Below, in pieces: positions 1 through 8,192 of a stretch of 64,000 nt of DNA. The DNA comes from Bacillaceae bacterium JMAK1. GTDB lineage: Bacteria > Bacillota > Bacilli > Bacillales > Marinococcaceae. The DNA lies in contig JIBW01000006.1 of the NCBI GenBank assembly GCA_012970285.1, positions 124,001 through 188,000 of the forward strand. The letters run 5' to 3'. The notes under the pieces were generated by a model. It had not been told where the DNA came from and searched no databases. It saw only the letters and a program-made list of their open reading frames with translations. The translations under genes were made by a program, and so were the position numbers. Each line of letters begins with the position of its first letter. Within the stretch, counting starts at the first letter, position 1.

Positions 1-15
1 AAATTACTTAAGATC

Positions 16-321
16 ATGAAACGACTTAAAATCAAAGAATTTGATTTTAATTGGGACCGCGCTGGCTGTACAATCGTTTTTACATACGGTGAACATGACT
101 ATAAAATGGAGCACTCTGTCCAAAAAGCGAGACGCAAAGGCATCATTTTAAATCATGGACTCGATTGTCTTTCAGAACTGACCTCTTCGCTCGAAATGCT
201 GTCAGAAATTATTGATCGTGGTAATTATGACTTAGAAACGTGGATCCGTGGGATGCAGGAACCAGCAGGAATAACCGAACTCAATGTCATTCGTTCAGAT
301 CAAACCGCTTATGGTGAGTAA
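16..321 (+). CDS. Hypothetical protein, possibly 5'-truncated
   Basis: This 101-residue protein is not recognised. It is hydrophilic, has no signal peptide or membrane segment, and contains a mixed-charge N-terminal part followed by a helical segment rich in Leu, Ser and Glu. The reading frame stays open upstream to the window edge and no clear Shine-Dalgarno sequence precedes the ATG at 16, so the true start may lie outside the window. It is followed after 67 bases by a small membrane protein gene in the same direction. No function can be inferred. Confidence 0.55.
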   Translation: MKRLKIKEFDFNWDRAGCTIVFTYGEHDYKMEHSVQKARRKGIILNHGLDCLSELTSSLEMLSEIIDRGNYDLETWIRGMQEPAGITELNVIRSDQTAYGE

Positions 322-388
322 TGAACGCTAACCCTTTTGTTTTAAAAGAAACGAATTCGGAAACAGTAGGACAAAAAGGGGTAGATAC

Positions 389-739
389 ATGCGTTCCATT
401 ACGATTACCGGTACCATCCTTATTATTACTGGTTGGTTTACACTTGTAGAATTTGATCATCTGTCTGAAGATGAACGAAAACAACTGCTTCACAAAATAA
501 AAACAAATGTTTGGCTCGTCCTTTTAATTACGCTCATGCCGCTCGGAATTGTCCTTAACGTTATTGGTACATGGCTTTTGTTTCCTCCACTAATTATCAC
601 TGGCGCCACATTCATTGTGTTGCAAGGTATCATCGTTAGTGTGCTCTTTATGAAACGCAAGCGATGGAAGGGGATTTTGCTCTTATCAGTCATCGGTGTT
701 CTCGCAATCTTTATGTATCTTCCACTCTTCATCCATTGA
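389..739 (+). CDS. Small integral membrane protein, unknown function
   Basis: This 116-residue protein begins with a hydrophobic segment (residues 4-17). A charged loop containing two Lys-rich stretches follows, then hydrophobic segments at about 43-60, 65-85 and 94-113, so it is probably a three- or four-pass membrane protein. AAAAAGGGG precedes the ATG with good spacing. It sits between two other plus-strand genes of unknown role. I recognise no family; only the membrane location is well supported. Confidence 0.65.
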   Translation: MRSITITGTILIITGWFTLVEFDHLSEDERKQLLHKIKTNVWLVLLITLMPLGIVLNVIGTWLLFPPLIITGATFIVLQGIIVSVLFMKRKRWKGILLLSVIGVLAIFMYLPLFIH

Positions 740-790
740 ATCTTAGTGACGCTGTCAGTATACTAGGTTCAGCAACTAGAGGTGATGAAA

Positions 791-1852
791 GTGGAATTTA
801 CAATAAAGTTTCTATCTTTTTATGTCATTACGGTCGAAGGTAGTGGTGATGACGCCATTAAACGTTTTGAGCATTTTCAAACGTTTGATACCGATGCTTT
901 TGAAGAAAGTGAACTGAAAGACTTCCTCGATGGTGAGTTAAAGCGAATTGTAAATCGAAAAGCCGAGCACCATCCGAAGTCCGAACAAACCCCAACGAAG
1001 ATCGGTCGTTTTATTACAGAAGCAGACTATCCGCTCGATTCGAACCCGAACTATGCACTCTTCCAAAAAACATTGCGAGCAGAGACGTCTGATGTATTCA
1101 GGCAACATAGTGACGAATTTGTAAAGCTTTATACGGAAGCATCTGCCGTTCGTGGTGGGGTCTTTCTCGTCATGTCAGCCGTCCCAAAGAAATATTACTC
1201 TGATGAGTTTGTGTTCATTCTAAAGTGTGACTTCGAGCAAAAGGTAGCGAGTGTCACCGATTCCTCTTCGCTACTTAAGAAGATTGAGTACGCAATTACG
1301 ACGAAGAACATGAAGTCCATCCAATATCCGTTCATGATTGAAGAAGGAATGGTACAAACCGCCGAGCTGAAAATCCACCAATCGTCGCACGCTCGCTACT
1401 TTCAGGACTTCCTCGCTTTCGTGCAATATGGTGACAGCGTTCCAACCCTTCTAAAATCAACGGTAAAAGATATGATGACAGAACATATTTCCGAAGCGTT
1501 TGATGAAGGCAGTGAAGAAAAAGAACAGTGGGAGCGCTCACTTGACGAATGGCAAACGAGTGATCAGCGCGAAATTACTGAGCAACTATCAACACATCAA
1601 GTCATTGAAGCTTCCGCACAAATTGTTGAACAAAACCCTGATGCGGAAATTCGCATGAAAATCGGTGAGACTGAAATCAAAGGGCCGTTAGCGGAGTTTG
1701 GAGAATCCATTCATTTAGCTAAAGTAAATAATCGCTATATGCTAGTCGTAGAGTCCGATCATTTATCGTTCCAAAAAGGGGCAACGCCCATCGAATTCTA
1801 CAAACCTGAAGATCTTGTATCGCTTATTAAACGAATCCAAGAACGTAGTTAA
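791..1852 (+). CDS. DUF3900-like cytoplasmic protein
   Basis: This 353-residue soluble protein resembles the uncharacterised Bacillus DUF3898/DUF3900 proteins in length and general sequence, judged from memory of the family. It has no signal peptide or membrane segment. The middle and C-terminal parts are rich in Glu, Gln and Ser. The preferred start is GTG at 791, because AGAGGTGA at 778-785 then lies 5-6 bases upstream; in-frame GTG 782 and ATG 785 overlap that ribosome-binding site. A strong hairpin terminator follows the stop immediately. Function is unknown, and a role in nucleoid association or stress is only a guess. Confidence 0.7.
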   Translation: MEFTIKFLSFYVITVEGSGDDAIKRFEHFQTFDTDAFEESELKDFLDGELKRIVNRKAEHHPKSEQTPTKIGRFITEADYPLDSNPNYALFQKTLRAETSDVFRQHSDEFVKLYTEASAVRGGVFLVMSAVPKKYYSDEFVFILKCDFEQKVASVTDSSSLLKKIEYAITTKNMKSIQYPFMIEEGMVQTAELKIHQSSHARYFQDFLAFVQYGDSVPTLLKSTVKDMMTEHISEAFDEGSEEKEQWERSLDEWQTSDQREITEQLSTHQVIEASAQIVEQNPDAEIRMKIGETEIKGPLAEFGESIHLAKVNNRYMLVVESDHLSFQKGATPIEFYKPEDLVSLIKRIQERS

Positions 1853-1877
1853 GCCACCGTCTATTGCGGTGGCTTTT
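1853..1877. terminator. Bidirectional terminator between convergent genes
   Basis: Arms GCCACCG (1853-1859) and CGGTGGC (1867-1873) form a perfect 7-bp stem with a T tail at 1874-1877. The stop codon of the minus-strand GNAT gene (1861-1863) lies inside the loop, so one element serves both convergent genes. Confidence 0.8.
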
Positions 1878-2304
1878 GCCATAACGCTAATCGATGGGTG
1901 AAATCCCCTAATTCTACTTCAACAAAGCCATGTTTTTCATAAATCGGTAACGCGGCACTTTCTTTAAATACATAGAGACAGAGGTTCTTATTGTCTAGTC
2001 GCTGATGTTCAATAATCGTTTGCAATACGTGCTTCCCGATCCCTTTCCCGCGGTATGCTGCATGAATATAAAAGTGTTTAAGTTCTGTGTCATACTCTTC
2101 ATCTGGATGAAGGGCAACGCATCCGACCCATTCATCGTTCATATATAGCAATTTCGTATAGACTGCTTTAAAACTTTTCCGAAAGAAATCTTCTGTACGT
2201 TTAAGATCAAGTTCATGTCTCTTAAAATCATCAATCATGGCTGTCGTTCGAAGGGTAACCAACCGTTCAAAATCATCGTTCCTTGCTTCTTTGTATCTAA
2301 TCAT
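1861..2304 (-). CDS. GNAT family N-acetyltransferase
   Basis: This 147-residue protein has the GNAT fold. The acetyl-CoA-binding motif A is visible as AYRGKGIGKHVL at about 83-94, preceded by the beta-4 strand, and the C-terminal motif LPIYEKHGFVEVE is typical of small-molecule or protein acetyltransferases. It is expected to transfer acetyl groups from acetyl-CoA to an amine, but the substrate is unknown. The start is supported by GGAGG seven bases upstream. It is transcribed towards the DUF3900-like gene and shares its terminator. Confidence 0.85.
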   Translation of the reverse strand: MIRYKEARNDDFERLVTLRTTAMIDDFKRHELDLKRTEDFFRKSFKAVYTKLLYMNDEWVGCVALHPDEEYDTELKHFYIHAAYRGKGIGKHVLQTIIEHQRLDNKNLCLYVFKESAALPIYEKHGFVEVELGDFTHRLALWQKPPQ

Positions 2305-2401
2305 ATATGAACCTCCGTCTTCACATAGTCGCTTAATTCTAGTTGCATCGTTTCGAATGTTAACGAATAATTATGATAACGATGAGGGGAGACAAACGTG
2401 T

Positions 2402-3574
2402 ATGAATCTACCTGTTGAATTGATAAGATCACAAACATTACCTGCACTTTTTCTAGATGTTGACGCACTAAACCGTAACCTCACTGCGATCGCAAAACGA
2501 AGTCAAGGGAAATCGATTCGCCTCGCCACAAAATCGATTCGTTCGTTGCCTTTACTTAAACATATAGTGAACTCTTCACAAACCTATCAAGGTGTAATGT
2601 CTTATTCTGTAGAAGAAGCAAATTGGTTATACACAGAAGGCATCGATGATATCCTAGTCGCTTACCCTTCTACAGATCGCCATGAACTTCATAAGCTCAC
2701 GCGTCACATGAAAGCTGGGGCGAACATTACCGTTATGGTGGATGATGACGAACATCTCTCTTTTCTTCAAGCAATTGCTCACAATGAACAAAGCCACTTC
2801 TGGATTTGCATTGACGTAGACATGAGTACGAATTTTAACGGATTTCATTTCGGTGTGCGACGTTCTCCTCTTCGCACGGCAGAGAAAGTTGTACAATTCG
2901 CGAAAAGGATTCAGAATTATCCTAATTTGAAACTCGTCGGTCTTATGGGTTATGAAGCGCAACTTGCCGGTGTGACCGATTACTCCGACCATCTTATCAA
3001 AGATTTTGCCATTAAACGATTTAAAAAAGCAAGTGTTAAAAAGGTGCATACGAGGCGGCAACAAATCATAAAAGCTTTACGTAAAGAAGGCATTGAGCTT
3101 TCCTTCATCAATGGTGGCGGCACGGGTAGCTTAATGACAACTGCACAAGATGACTCTGTGACTGAATTGACGGTCGGATCTGGTCTTTATCAACCAACAC
3201 TATTTGATCATTATTCATCCTTTCAATACGACCCGGCTCTTTACTTTGCACTTCCCGTCGTACGAAAACCTACAAGTCAAATTTATACGTGTCTAGGCGG
3301 TGGTTATGTTGCCTCTGGTACACCAGGAAAAGATCGCTTGCCATCCCCTGTATATCCAGAAGACGCACAACTACTCTCATTAGAAGGGGCAGGGGAAGTC
3401 CAAACCCCAATACACTGCACATCAACTACACTTGCAATTGGAGATCCGGTTATTTTTCGTCCTGCTAAAGCTGGTGAGGTTTGTGAGCGTTTCACATCCA
3501 TTGTACTGATCCAAAACGAACAGATCGTCGGTCACGTTCCAACGTATCGAGGAGAGGGGATTTGTTTTCTATGA
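2402..3574 (+). CDS. D-threonine-aldolase-fold PLP enzyme (amino acid deaminase/aldolase-like)
   Basis: This is a 390-residue fold-type III PLP enzyme. The N-terminal alanine-racemase barrel carries the likely PLP lysine K44 in the LATKS motif, and the phosphate-binding INGGGTGS motif lies later in the barrel. The C-terminal D-Ser-dehydratase/D-Thr-aldolase-like domain contains AKAGEVCERF, where the Cys corresponds to a metal ligand in this family. Members cleave or deaminate D-3-hydroxy amino acids, but this enzyme's substrate is unknown. The start at ATG 2402 follows GAGGGGAG. Its stop overlaps the next gene's start (ATGA), so it is translationally coupled to the sugar-lactone oxidase. Confidence 0.8.
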   Translation: MNLPVELIRSQTLPALFLDVDALNRNLTAIAKRSQGKSIRLATKSIRSLPLLKHIVNSSQTYQGVMSYSVEEANWLYTEGIDDILVAYPSTDRHELHKLTRHMKAGANITVMVDDDEHLSFLQAIAHNEQSHFWICIDVDMSTNFNGFHFGVRRSPLRTAEKVVQFAKRIQNYPNLKLVGLMGYEAQLAGVTDYSDHLIKDFAIKRFKKASVKKVHTRRQQIIKALRKEGIELSFINGGGTGSLMTTAQDDSVTELTVGSGLYQPTLFDHYSSFQYDPALYFALPVVRKPTSQIYTCLGGGYVASGTPGKDRLPSPVYPEDAQLLSLEGAGEVQTPIHCTSTTLAIGDPVIFRPAKAGEVCERFTSIVLIQNEQIVGHVPTYRGEGICFL

Positions 3575-4878
3575 CATCATTAGTACGTTCAAAAACGAAC
3601 ACTTTCTATAACTGGGCTCAAACCTTTCATAGTGAACCAACAGATTGGCTTTATCCTGAATCTGTTGCTGATGTGCAAGAGATTATCAATCAGTCACGCA
3701 TGCAAAAGCGGACGATTCGGGTCGTAGGTGCTGGTCATTCATTTACACCACTGGTAGCAACGTCTGATTGCCTCATATCCCTTGAACGATTAACAGGCAT
3801 CATTTCTCTTGATGACAAAAACGAAACTGTAACCGTTCTTGCAGGTACGAAACTCTTTGACTTATCTGAACGGTTAGCGATTCACGGGTTCTCGTTAGAA
3901 AATTTAGGAGACATTAACGTACAAAGCATCGCCGGTGCAATTGCCACAGGGACTCATGGAACGGGGATTACGTTTGGTTCCATCAGTACACAAGTCGATT
4001 CGCTCACAATCGTTAAAGCAGATGGTTCACTTTATACACTACGGTCACACGATGACGAGTTTGCTGGTGCAGTTGTGTCACTCGGAACGTTTGGCATTGT
4101 TGTGTCTGTTACACTTCGGGTCGTAAAACGCCCGATCTATCATTATGAAAGTGCTAAAGTACAATTTATTGACTTGCAAAGAGACTTGTTCCAATGGATT
4201 GAAAGACACCAACATTTTGAGTTCTTCCTCTTTCCTCATTCAGATACGGTTCACGTCAAAACGATGAACCCTTCTGATCACGGTCCAGAAGACATTACGA
4301 AACATAAAACGACGAGTCTCGTTGTAGAAAACTATTTGTTGCAATGCGTGTCTAGTGTCTGCAAAACATTCCCAAAGAGCAGTAAGTTTTTTAGTCGTCT
4401 CTCATCTAATGCTGTTTCAGAAACCTCACTGCACGCACCAAGTGATGAGTTATTTTCTACAGCGAGAAACGTTCGATTCGTTGAGATGGAGTATGCGGTA
4501 CCACTCGAGAAATTACCGCAAATTCTTGCCCACATTCGTACAGCGCTACACACGTCTAACTATAACGTTCACTTTCCAATTGAAGTTCGAACGGTAAAGG
4601 CTGACCAATTATGGCTCAGTCCGTCTTATGAACGCTCTTCTGCATACATCGCTTTTCATATGTATTCTGGAACAGAATTCCGCCCTTACTTTAAGGCGAT
4701 GGAAGCGATCATGGATACGTTTAATGGACGTCCCCATTGGGGGAAATTACACACAAAATCATCCAACCAATTACGCGTTCTATATCCAAGGTTTCAAGAC
4801 TTTCTTCAATTGAGAGACGAATTTGATCCTGATCAAATGTTTTTGAATAGTTATTTACGTGAACTGTTTTATCACTAA
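3571..4878 (+). CDS. D-arabinono-1,4-lactone oxidase-type FAD enzyme
   Basis: This 435-residue flavoprotein belongs to the aldonolactone oxidoreductase group of the VAO/FAD_binding_4 family. The N-terminal FAD domain contains VGAGHSFTPL, with H56 as the candidate covalent flavin-binding His. GTHGTG lies in the FAD pocket. The C-terminal ALO domain carries the characteristic HWGKLH motif. Relatives oxidise sugar lactones or alditols with oxygen, giving hydrogen peroxide. I chose ATG 3571 because it overlaps the upstream stop as ATGA with GGAGAGGGG ahead; an in-frame TTG at 3562 is a possible longer start. It forms a two-gene operon with the PLP enzyme. Confidence 0.85.
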   Translation: MTSLVRSKTNTFYNWAQTFHSEPTDWLYPESVADVQEIINQSRMQKRTIRVVGAGHSFTPLVATSDCLISLERLTGIISLDDKNETVTVLAGTKLFDLSERLAIHGFSLENLGDINVQSIAGAIATGTHGTGITFGSISTQVDSLTIVKADGSLYTLRSHDDEFAGAVVSLGTFGIVVSVTLRVVKRPIYHYESAKVQFIDLQRDLFQWIERHQHFEFFLFPHSDTVHVKTMNPSDHGPEDITKHKTTSLVVENYLLQCVSSVCKTFPKSSKFFSRLSSNAVSETSLHAPSDELFSTARNVRFVEMEYAVPLEKLPQILAHIRTALHTSNYNVHFPIEVRTVKADQLWLSPSYERSSAYIAFHMYSGTEFRPYFKAMEAIMDTFNGRPHWGKLHTKSSNQLRVLYPRFQDFLQLRDEFDPDQMFLNSYLRELFYH

Positions 4879-4887
4879 AGAAATCCA

Positions 4888-4919
4888 GTCCTTTCGAGAT
4901 CAATGCGGAAGGACCTTTT
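4888..4919 (+). terminator. Terminator of the PLP enzyme/lactone oxidase operon
   Basis: Arms GTCCTTTCG (4888-4896) and CGGAAGGAC (4906-4914) pair with one G-U, followed by a short T tract (CTTTT). Confidence 0.7.
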
Positions 4920-4948
4920 ACTAATTAAAAGAAAATTCATTCATTCCA

Positions 4949-4957
4949 TGCTATACT
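4949..4957 (+). promoter_or_regulatory. Extended -10 promoter candidate (TGCTATACT)
   Basis: TGC followed by TATACT matches an extended -10 box for the housekeeping sigma factor. No good -35 is visible at the right distance. It lies 65-75 bases ahead of the next plus-strand gene. Confidence 0.4.
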
Positions 4958-5021
4958 CAGATCACCCTCTACACGACCACGTTTCTTTCATCCTTTATCC
5001 AATCCATCAAACCCTATTGAG

Positions 5022-5411
5022 GTGATTCCAATCGGACTTGATATGTACCTTGTCGTAGAACGACAAAAGAACAATAAAAACGTTCATGAAGAGTTGATCT
5101 ATTGGCGGAAAGCGAACTACATTCATCGTTGGTTTATTGAACACGTGCAATCAAATTGCGATGATTGCAAACCGTATCCAGTAACTCGGACTCAACTGCA
5201 AGCGTTAATGAATCAATGTGAACGAACGCTCCTCCACCACGATCAACCTGAATGCCACCTCCCCACCCTCTACGGTCCGTTCTTCGGTTCAATGGACTAC
5301 GATGATGATTACTTCCTTGACGTTCACCGGACGAAAGAATTATTACACGTAATTCTTACCGCCTTCGTATTCGAAGAAGAACCACGAATCTTCTATTACA
5401 GCAGTTGGTGA
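5022..5411 (+). CDS. Small conserved protein (N-terminal GLDMYL motif), probable ATC start
   Basis: This protein of about 125-129 residues is soluble and rich in His, Asp and aromatic residues (two CxxC-like spots, YDDDYF, YYSSW at the end). Proteins I associate with this type begin with M-GLDMYL. Here the codon before GLDMYL is ATC at 5031, placed six bases after the strong Shine-Dalgarno GAGGTG (5019-5024). The only canonical in-frame start upstream is GTG 5022, which is itself part of that Shine-Dalgarno. The coordinates keep GTG 5022 as the outer limit, but initiation at ATC 5031 is more likely. Its 3' end overlaps the convergent MerR gene by 16 bases. Function is unknown. Confidence 0.7.
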   Translation: MIPIGLDMYLVVERQKNNKNVHEELIYWRKANYIHRWFIEHVQSNCDDCKPYPVTRTQLQALMNQCERTLLHHDQPECHLPTLYGPFFGSMDYDDDYFLDVHRTKELLHVILTAFVFEEEPRIFYYSSW

Positions 5412-6133
5412 TTTTCCTTGTAAGTGATCGCTTTTTGAATAAACGATACGACTTCCTTTGTCATCGGATAAAACATGGCACCATCTGCCTCTAAACGAAC
5501 AGCTTCCCATGCATTTTCTAAAAACGCTTCATCGCTCCCGAACATGCTGTACACGTGTTCCATCCAACGTGTTGCAAGTTGTTGTGCTAGTGCAGAGTGA
5601 GGCGGCTCATTTACGTGTTTTTTCACGTCTGCAATGAGCGTCAACCATTCCGTTCGCTGCTCGTTATCCAAGTTAGCCGTCAACATCTTTTGTTTTTGTT
5701 GGTCGTCTAAGTAGCGATCTAATCGTTGTTTAAGTTCTCGTTGATCTTGTTGGAACAGCTTCATAACTTGAAACAGCAATGACCAGTTCATCTCTTCGTC
5801 TGTACGAATGGAATGATGCATACTTTCAAGGGCCTGTTCAACCCTTTGCAATTCAGCCTTTTGCTCACGTACCAGATGGAGCTGTTTTTCTAATGAATTG
5901 TAAATCGATTCTGTTCCATCGTCGATGATGAGCTTAATTTCATCTAATGAGAATCCGAGATATTTTAACGAGACGATTTGTTCAAGCCTTATAATTTGAG
6001 GTTCATCATAAAGCCGATGGCCTCCTTCCGTTCTAGAAGCAGGTGAAAGCAATCCAATTTGATCGTAATAGCCGAGTGTTCGTACGGTCACACCCGTTTT
6101 CTTTGACAGATTACCGATCGATAACAATCCCAT
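5396..6133 (-). CDS. MerR family regulator with TipAS-like C-terminal domain
   Basis: This 245-residue regulator has an N-terminal MerR winged HTH (IGNLSKKTGVTVRTLGYYD...). The usual R in the RYYD element is G here. A dimerisation coiled coil follows at about 80-110, and an antibiotic-recognition-like helical domain containing RWMEHVYSMFG at the C terminus resembles TipAS. Such proteins activate promoters with an over-long spacer on binding hydrophobic ligands. ATG 6133 lies only two bases from AGGAG, so TTG 6127 (eight bases away) may be the true start. Its own promoter region shows a 19-bp spacer. Divergent from the acyltransferase gene, which is a plausible target. Confidence 0.85.
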   Translation of the reverse strand: MGLLSIGNLSKKTGVTVRTLGYYDQIGLLSPASRTEGGHRLYDEPQIIRLEQIVSLKYLGFSLDEIKLIIDDGTESIYNSLEKQLHLVREQKAELQRVEQALESMHHSIRTDEEMNWSLLFQVMKLFQQDQRELKQRLDRYLDDQQKQKMLTANLDNEQRTEWLTLIADVKKHVNEPPHSALAQQLATRWMEHVYSMFGSDEAFLENAWEAVRLEADGAMFYPMTKEVVSFIQKAITYKENHQLL

Positions 6134-6151
6134 CTCTCCTCTTTTTCTGGT

Positions 6152-6182
6152 AGTATAGATGCACGCAGAATATCGATTTCAA
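6152..6182 (-). promoter_or_regulatory. MerR-type promoter with 19-bp spacer
   Basis: On the minus strand TTGAAA (6182-6177) and TATACT (6157-6152) are separated by 19 bases, the distorted spacing typical of MerR-activated promoters. It is correctly placed for autoregulation of the MerR gene. Confidence 0.55.
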
Positions 6183-6224
6183 GAGTTTTTAATAAAAATG
6201 CAAATGAAACGACCCATATGGTAA

Positions 6225-6233
6225 TGCTATGAT
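6225..6233 (+). promoter_or_regulatory. Extended -10 promoter candidate (TGCTATGAT)
   Basis: An extended -10 box lies 33-41 bases before the ATG of the acyltransferase gene. The -35 region is weak. Confidence 0.45.
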
Positions 6234-6265
6234 AGCAATAAAGGTTGTGTAGAGGGGCTTCTTCT

Positions 6266-7522
6266 ATGAATCAATGGTACAAAATAGATAACGCTGGCAA
6301 AATGTTTCATGCTGTATCGGAGCAAGCCAATTCTTCGGTTTTCCGGATTTCTATGATTATGACAAGTGACGTCAATGCCACTCATTTACAACGTGCACTT
6401 GATGACGTCATGAAACGCCTGCCTATGTTTGCTGTCAAGCTAGGCAAAGGGTTGTTCTGGGATTTCCTCGTTGAAAACGATCAGAAATTACTCGTTCAAC
6501 GGGAAAAGAAATACCCGTGTGCACCGATTGATCCGATTGAAACGAATGGGTACTTACTTCGAGTGGTTTATTACGATAAACGACTTGCCGTCGAATTCTT
6601 TCACTCAATGACTGACGGAACCGGAGCTTTAGAATTTATTAAAGCGCTCGTTTACTATTATTTGATGCATTCAGGAGAAACGGTAGAACACGACGGAACC
6701 CTTCTTGATATCGAAGATGAACCGAGTCATTATGAAATTGACGATAGTTATCAAAATTACGTCACGAAACATAAAAGAAAAAAACCAAAAGAGACACACG
6801 CTTACCAAATTCGCGGTGAGCACATTGAAGAAACGATTGTCGTACATGGGAAGCTTAAAGCAAGTGACGTTCATCAACTCGCCAAATCTTACGGCACAAC
6901 CGTTACGGCCTTCCTTACTGCGGTGATGATTCATGCGATTTACAAAGAAAAATTGAAATATCGATTTCGTAAAGAAGAAATTAAACTAGCCATCCCTGTT
7001 AACTTACGGAGCTTTTTTCCTTCAAAAACATTGCGTAACTTTTTTGCAGTCGTCAATGTCGGAATGCGCGTTCACGATAAAATGACCTTTGAGGAAATCA
7101 TTGAGGATATTACTTCACAATTACAAAGTAAAGCACGTAAAGAATCGTTACAACAAAGCTTAAACCATCATGTTCAATGGCAAACGATGTTGGCTGCTCG
7201 GTTTATCCCAATCTTCTTGAAATACCATGCTATTCGTTATGGCTATAAAAGTTATGGAGAACGAACAAAATCCATGACGTTAACGAACATTGGGAGAATT
7301 GAGCTTCCTAAGAGCATGCAAGAATATGTTGGACATATGGAAATGGTCATGTATCCAACGAGAAAGAGTCCGATTAATGGAGGCATGGTTGCCATCAATG
7401 ATAAACTCGTCATTTCCTTTGCACGCACCATTAAAGAAGCAGATCTTATTCGGGCCTTCTTTCAAGAATTAACACAAACGCACAACTTAAACGTTCACGT
7501 GTATTCAAACGATGGCAGGTGA
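6266..7522 (+). CDS. Alcohol acetyltransferase-like / CAT-superfamily acyltransferase
   Basis: This 418-residue soluble protein belongs to the chloramphenicol-acetyltransferase/condensation-domain superfamily. The active-site element is HSMTDGTGALEF, a variant of HHxxxDG in which the second His is retained and the first aromatic position is Phe. The beta-strand core around NLRSFFPSKTLRNFFAVVNVG, written here as two pieces LRSFFPSKTLR and NFFAVVNVG, is typical. It should transfer an acyl group from a thioester to an alcohol or amine. The start at 6266 follows AGAGGGG at eight bases. A DUF6320-type membrane protein follows at once, a pairing seen in Firmicutes (from memory). Acceptor unknown. 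Confidence 0.75.
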   Translation: MNQWYKIDNAGKMFHAVSEQANSSVFRISMIMTSDVNATHLQRALDDVMKRLPMFAVKLGKGLFWDFLVENDQKLLVQREKKYPCAPIDPIETNGYLLRVVYYDKRLAVEFFHSMTDGTGALEFIKALVYYYLMHSGETVEHDGTLLDIEDEPSHYEIDDSYQNYVTKHKRKKPKETHAYQIRGEHIEETIVVHGKLKASDVHQLAKSYGTTVTAFLTAVMIHAIYKEKLKYRFRKEEIKLAIPVNLRSFFPSKTLRNFFAVVNVGMRVHDKMTFEEIIEDITSQLQSKARKESLQQSLNHHVQWQTMLAARFIPIFLKYHAIRYGYKSYGERTKSMTLTNIGRIELPKSMQEYVGHMEMVMYPTRKSPINGGMVAINDKLVISFARTIKEADLIRAFFQELTQTHNLNVHVYSNDGR

Positions 7523-7526
7523 TTCG

Positions 7527-8186
7527 ATGGAACATCATTGCTCCAATTGCAACATCTATACAAAGCAACAAAGTTGCCCACTTTGCAAACGGCAACTTTC
7601 ATCAGAGCAAGACGAAATACCAAGTTACCCCGTCTATGTATCGAATCTAGCACGACGTAGTTTTGCACAACGGATTGTACTCTTTATCGCTATTTTTATT
7701 ATTAGTACGTGCATTCTGATCAACTTGTTAACGACACCTGATGAAATTTGGGTATTTTACATTATTGGACCTGTCGTCTATGTTGTTTTACTCATCAATC
7801 ATACGATTCTTTCAAGGGCGCACGTTGGCTCCAAATTAATTTTTCAAGTGATCGCTTTATCTGCCATGCTCGTTGTTTTAGATGCTGCATCAGGCAATAC
7901 GCGTTGGTCAATTCATTATGTCATTCCATTTCTCGTTACGTTATCGACGTTACTCGTTACCCTCGTCGTTTTAAGAAAGCCGATGAAATGGCGCGAGTAT
8001 CTCGGCTATATGTTAACGATGGTCGTTTTAGGGTTTCTACCGGTTCTACTGTTCGTCAGTTCATTGTCGTACGTACTATGGCCAAGTGCGATGACCGGAT
8101 TATACGCGCTACTTACATTAATCGGAATGGTCTTATTTGCAAACAAATCCATGAAAAACGAAATCGTTCGTCGCTTTCATTTTTAG
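7527..8186 (+). CDS. DUF6320-like membrane protein with N-terminal zinc ribbon
   Basis: This 219-residue protein starts with a Cys-rich zinc ribbon (CSNCN...CPLCKR, residues 5-25). Six or so hydrophobic membrane segments follow from residue 50. The ATG at 7527 is preceded by GCAGGTGATT; an in-frame ATG at 7512 overlaps the end of the upstream gene. Its tight placement after the acyltransferase suggests the two act together, perhaps with the membrane protein anchoring or supplying substrate (inference). No catalytic motif is visible. Confidence 0.75.
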   Translation: MEHHCSNCNIYTKQQSCPLCKRQLSSEQDEIPSYPVYVSNLARRSFAQRIVLFIAIFIISTCILINLLTTPDEIWVFYIIGPVVYVVLLINHTILSRAHVGSKLIFQVIALSAMLVVLDAASGNTRWSIHYVIPFLVTLSTLLVTLVVLRKPMKWREYLGYMLTMVVLGFLPVLLFVSSLSYVLWPSAMTGLYALLTLIGMVLFANKSMKNEIVRRFHF

Positions 8187-8192
8187 GAAACG

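Noticed and set aside
2654-3064. 136-codon open frame on the minus strand inside the PLP enzyme gene
   Set aside because: It lies antisense to a well-supported enzyme, has no ribosome-binding site, and its composition (Cys, Phe, His rich) is that of a shadow frame.
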